Shown piece after piece: positions 63,257-64,000 of a stretch of DNA of 64,000 nucleotides (the first letter of the stretch is position 1; every line of letters begins with the position of its first letter). Source of the stretch: an uncultured Alphaproteobacteria bacterium (GTDB lineage: Bacteria; Pseudomonadota; Alphaproteobacteria; VGEJ01); NCBI GenBank assembly GCA_913041535.1, contig CAJWJK010000007.1, positions 34,611 through 98,610 on the forward strand. The letters run 5' to 3'. Below the pieces are notes generated by a model. The model saw nothing but the letters and a program-made list of their open reading frames with translations, searched no databases and was not told the DNA's origin. The translations under genes were made by a program, and so were the position numbers.

Positions 63257-63852
63257 AGGGGCAGTTAATCATTTTTGTGCGTGCCCCACGATACGGAGCC
63301 GTTAAGAAACGTCTAGCCACTGACACTGGACCATGGATAGCTTGGCGTTTCTACAGAAATTGCAGCGCAAACATAGTCAAGAGACTCACTGATCCACGTT
63401 GGAGAACAGTATTGGCTGTACAACCTGACCTCTTTGCAAAACAGGGCCGCTTCTGGCCACCCGCACTACCACGCATTGCGCAAGGGAATGGCAATCTTGG
63501 TAGCCGTCTATCTCGGGCAGCCCTATCAGTTAAGAGAGGTCCAATCATCATCGTTGGGAGTGACATACCAACTATTAATCGCGACCATATTGCATTAGCA
63601 TTCAATAATCTCGGTTACCACGACGCAGTTCTAGGGCCGTCTCCGGACGGTGGTTATTGGTTAGTTGGGTTGCGATTGAGGCCCAACAGACCACGACCCT
63701 TCAAAAATGTCCGTTGGTCAAGTCGCTATACTCTTTCTGATACTTTAAAAAACTTTGATTCCCGACACAGAATTGCGTTCATGAAATCTTTACACGATAT
63801 TGACACAGTAAGTGACTACAGGCTGCTCGTTTCAAAGCCATTCAATGTTTAA
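63253..63852 (+). CDS. DUF2064/TIGR04282 nucleotidyltransferase-like protein (rSAM/selenodomain-associated transferase 1)
   Basis: This protein has 199 residues: IFVRAPRYGAVKKRLA at the N-terminus, a MobA-like sugar-nucleotidyltransferase pattern, then IIIVGSDIPTINRDHI and LGPSPDGGYWLVGLR, and a WSSRYTLSDTL end. This is DUF2064. The gene overlaps its transferase partner by four bases, so both act in one pathway, perhaps activation and transfer of a sugar in a modified glycolipid or arsenosugar. The acceptor is unknown. Confidence 0.87.
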   Translation: MKGQLIIFVRAPRYGAVKKRLATDTGPWIAWRFYRNCSANIVKRLTDPRWRTVLAVQPDLFAKQGRFWPPALPRIAQGNGNLGSRLSRAALSVKRGPIIIVGSDIPTINRDHIALAFNNLGYHDAVLGPSPDGGYWLVGLRLRPNRPRPFKNVRWSSRYTLSDTLKNFDSRHRIAFMKSLHDIDTVSDYRLLVSKPFNV

Positions 63853-63865
63853 GAACGCATTGTGC

Positions 63866-63953
63866 TATACTGCTGCCAGGCCGCACCCTCAAGGCCTCGC
63901 CCTTAGGAGGAAGCATGTCGGGTGCGCCACATTGCATATCTCACTGGCGATAA
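63866..63953 (+). other. foldable segment with -10-like box and 12-codon ORF
   Basis: TATACT (63866-63871) resembles a -10, but no good -35 is seen. Downstream, CGCACCC (63882-63888) pairs perfectly with GGGTGCG (63920-63926), enclosing CCTC/GAGG (63895-63898, 63907-63910); GCCAG/CTGGC (63875-63879, 63944-63948) could close a longer stem. AGGAGG (63905-63910) sits before an ATG at 63915 that opens only 12 codons (ends 63953). It could be a leader peptide, a small RNA, or chance. The rest to 64000 shows nothing further. Confidence 0.25.
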
Positions 63954-64000
63954 ATCACTTTAATTCAAGCAGTTAGGTGTTTCACTGCTAATTAGGGTAG

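Noticed and set aside
63866..63953. SRP (4.5S) RNA gene
   Set aside because: A GGAAGCA stretch is present, but the conserved apical stem with its GGAA loop and the long 5' arm are missing.

Overview
The window is ordinary chromosomal DNA from an alphaproteobacterium of moderate GC content. I see no phage, plasmid, insertion sequence or CRISPR array. The lineage call rests on several alphaproteobacterial hallmarks found together: the ChvG-ChvI two-component pair, the CcrM GANTC methyltransferase next to rnhB, AddAB instead of RecBCD, an FYDLN-type acidic zinc-ribbon protein beside aroA, an F0 ATP synthase operon with split b and b' subunits, and the dciA-dsbA-smc/mutY block. The genus cannot be told from the sequence alone. 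Genes are dense, many start with TTG, GTG or probably CTG, and many neighbours overlap by four bases (NTGA), which suggests translational coupling.

Left part (1-15 kb) is the accessory region. It holds the end of a 2-oxoglutarate/Fe(II) oxygenase. A minus-strand series follows: a DMT transporter, a divergent GroEL paralogue without groES, and a complete polyamine-type ABC transporter lying 30 bp behind that GroEL. Next come a 49-residue DUF5989 (SxtK-like) gene with a NodU/SxtI-type carbamoyltransferase, a small 2TM protein, a class IV aminotransferase, a 796-residue fusion (FAD/NADPH oxidoreductase, two cyclic-nucleotide-binding domains, and a ferredoxin module with four 4Fe-4S sites), and an HsaA-like flavin monooxygenase without a visible reductase.

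The middle (15-44 kb) is conserved housekeeping. It carries tRNA-Ala(GGC), the FYDLN protein, aroA-cmk-rpsA-sppA-ihfB-lapA and trpF-trpB-trpA-accD-folC, with a three-gene amino-acid-type catabolic cassette between lapA and trpF. On the minus strand follow tsaE-amgK-murU-addB-addA-trxA, ahcY, rapZ and chvI-chvG. The HPr kinase and PTS genes often found around rapZ in this group are absent here.

The right part (44-64 kb) contains a HugZ-like protein, the glycolate oxidase genes glcD-glcE-glcF, a TPR protein, a RidA protein, atpI-atpB-atpE-atpF'-atpF, dciA-dsbA-smc, mutY, rnhB-ccrM, a CPA2 antiporter, and a pair of rSAM/selenodomain-associated transferases. At the right edge is an unexplained foldable segment with a strong promoter-like -10 and a strong ribosome binding site.

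The best candidates for undescribed biology are the cyclic-nucleotide-gated FAD/Fe-S fusion, the chaperonin paralogue leading an ABC transporter operon, and the DUF5989/carbamoyltransferase/2TM group with its palindromic upstream site. None is proven novel from sequence alone.
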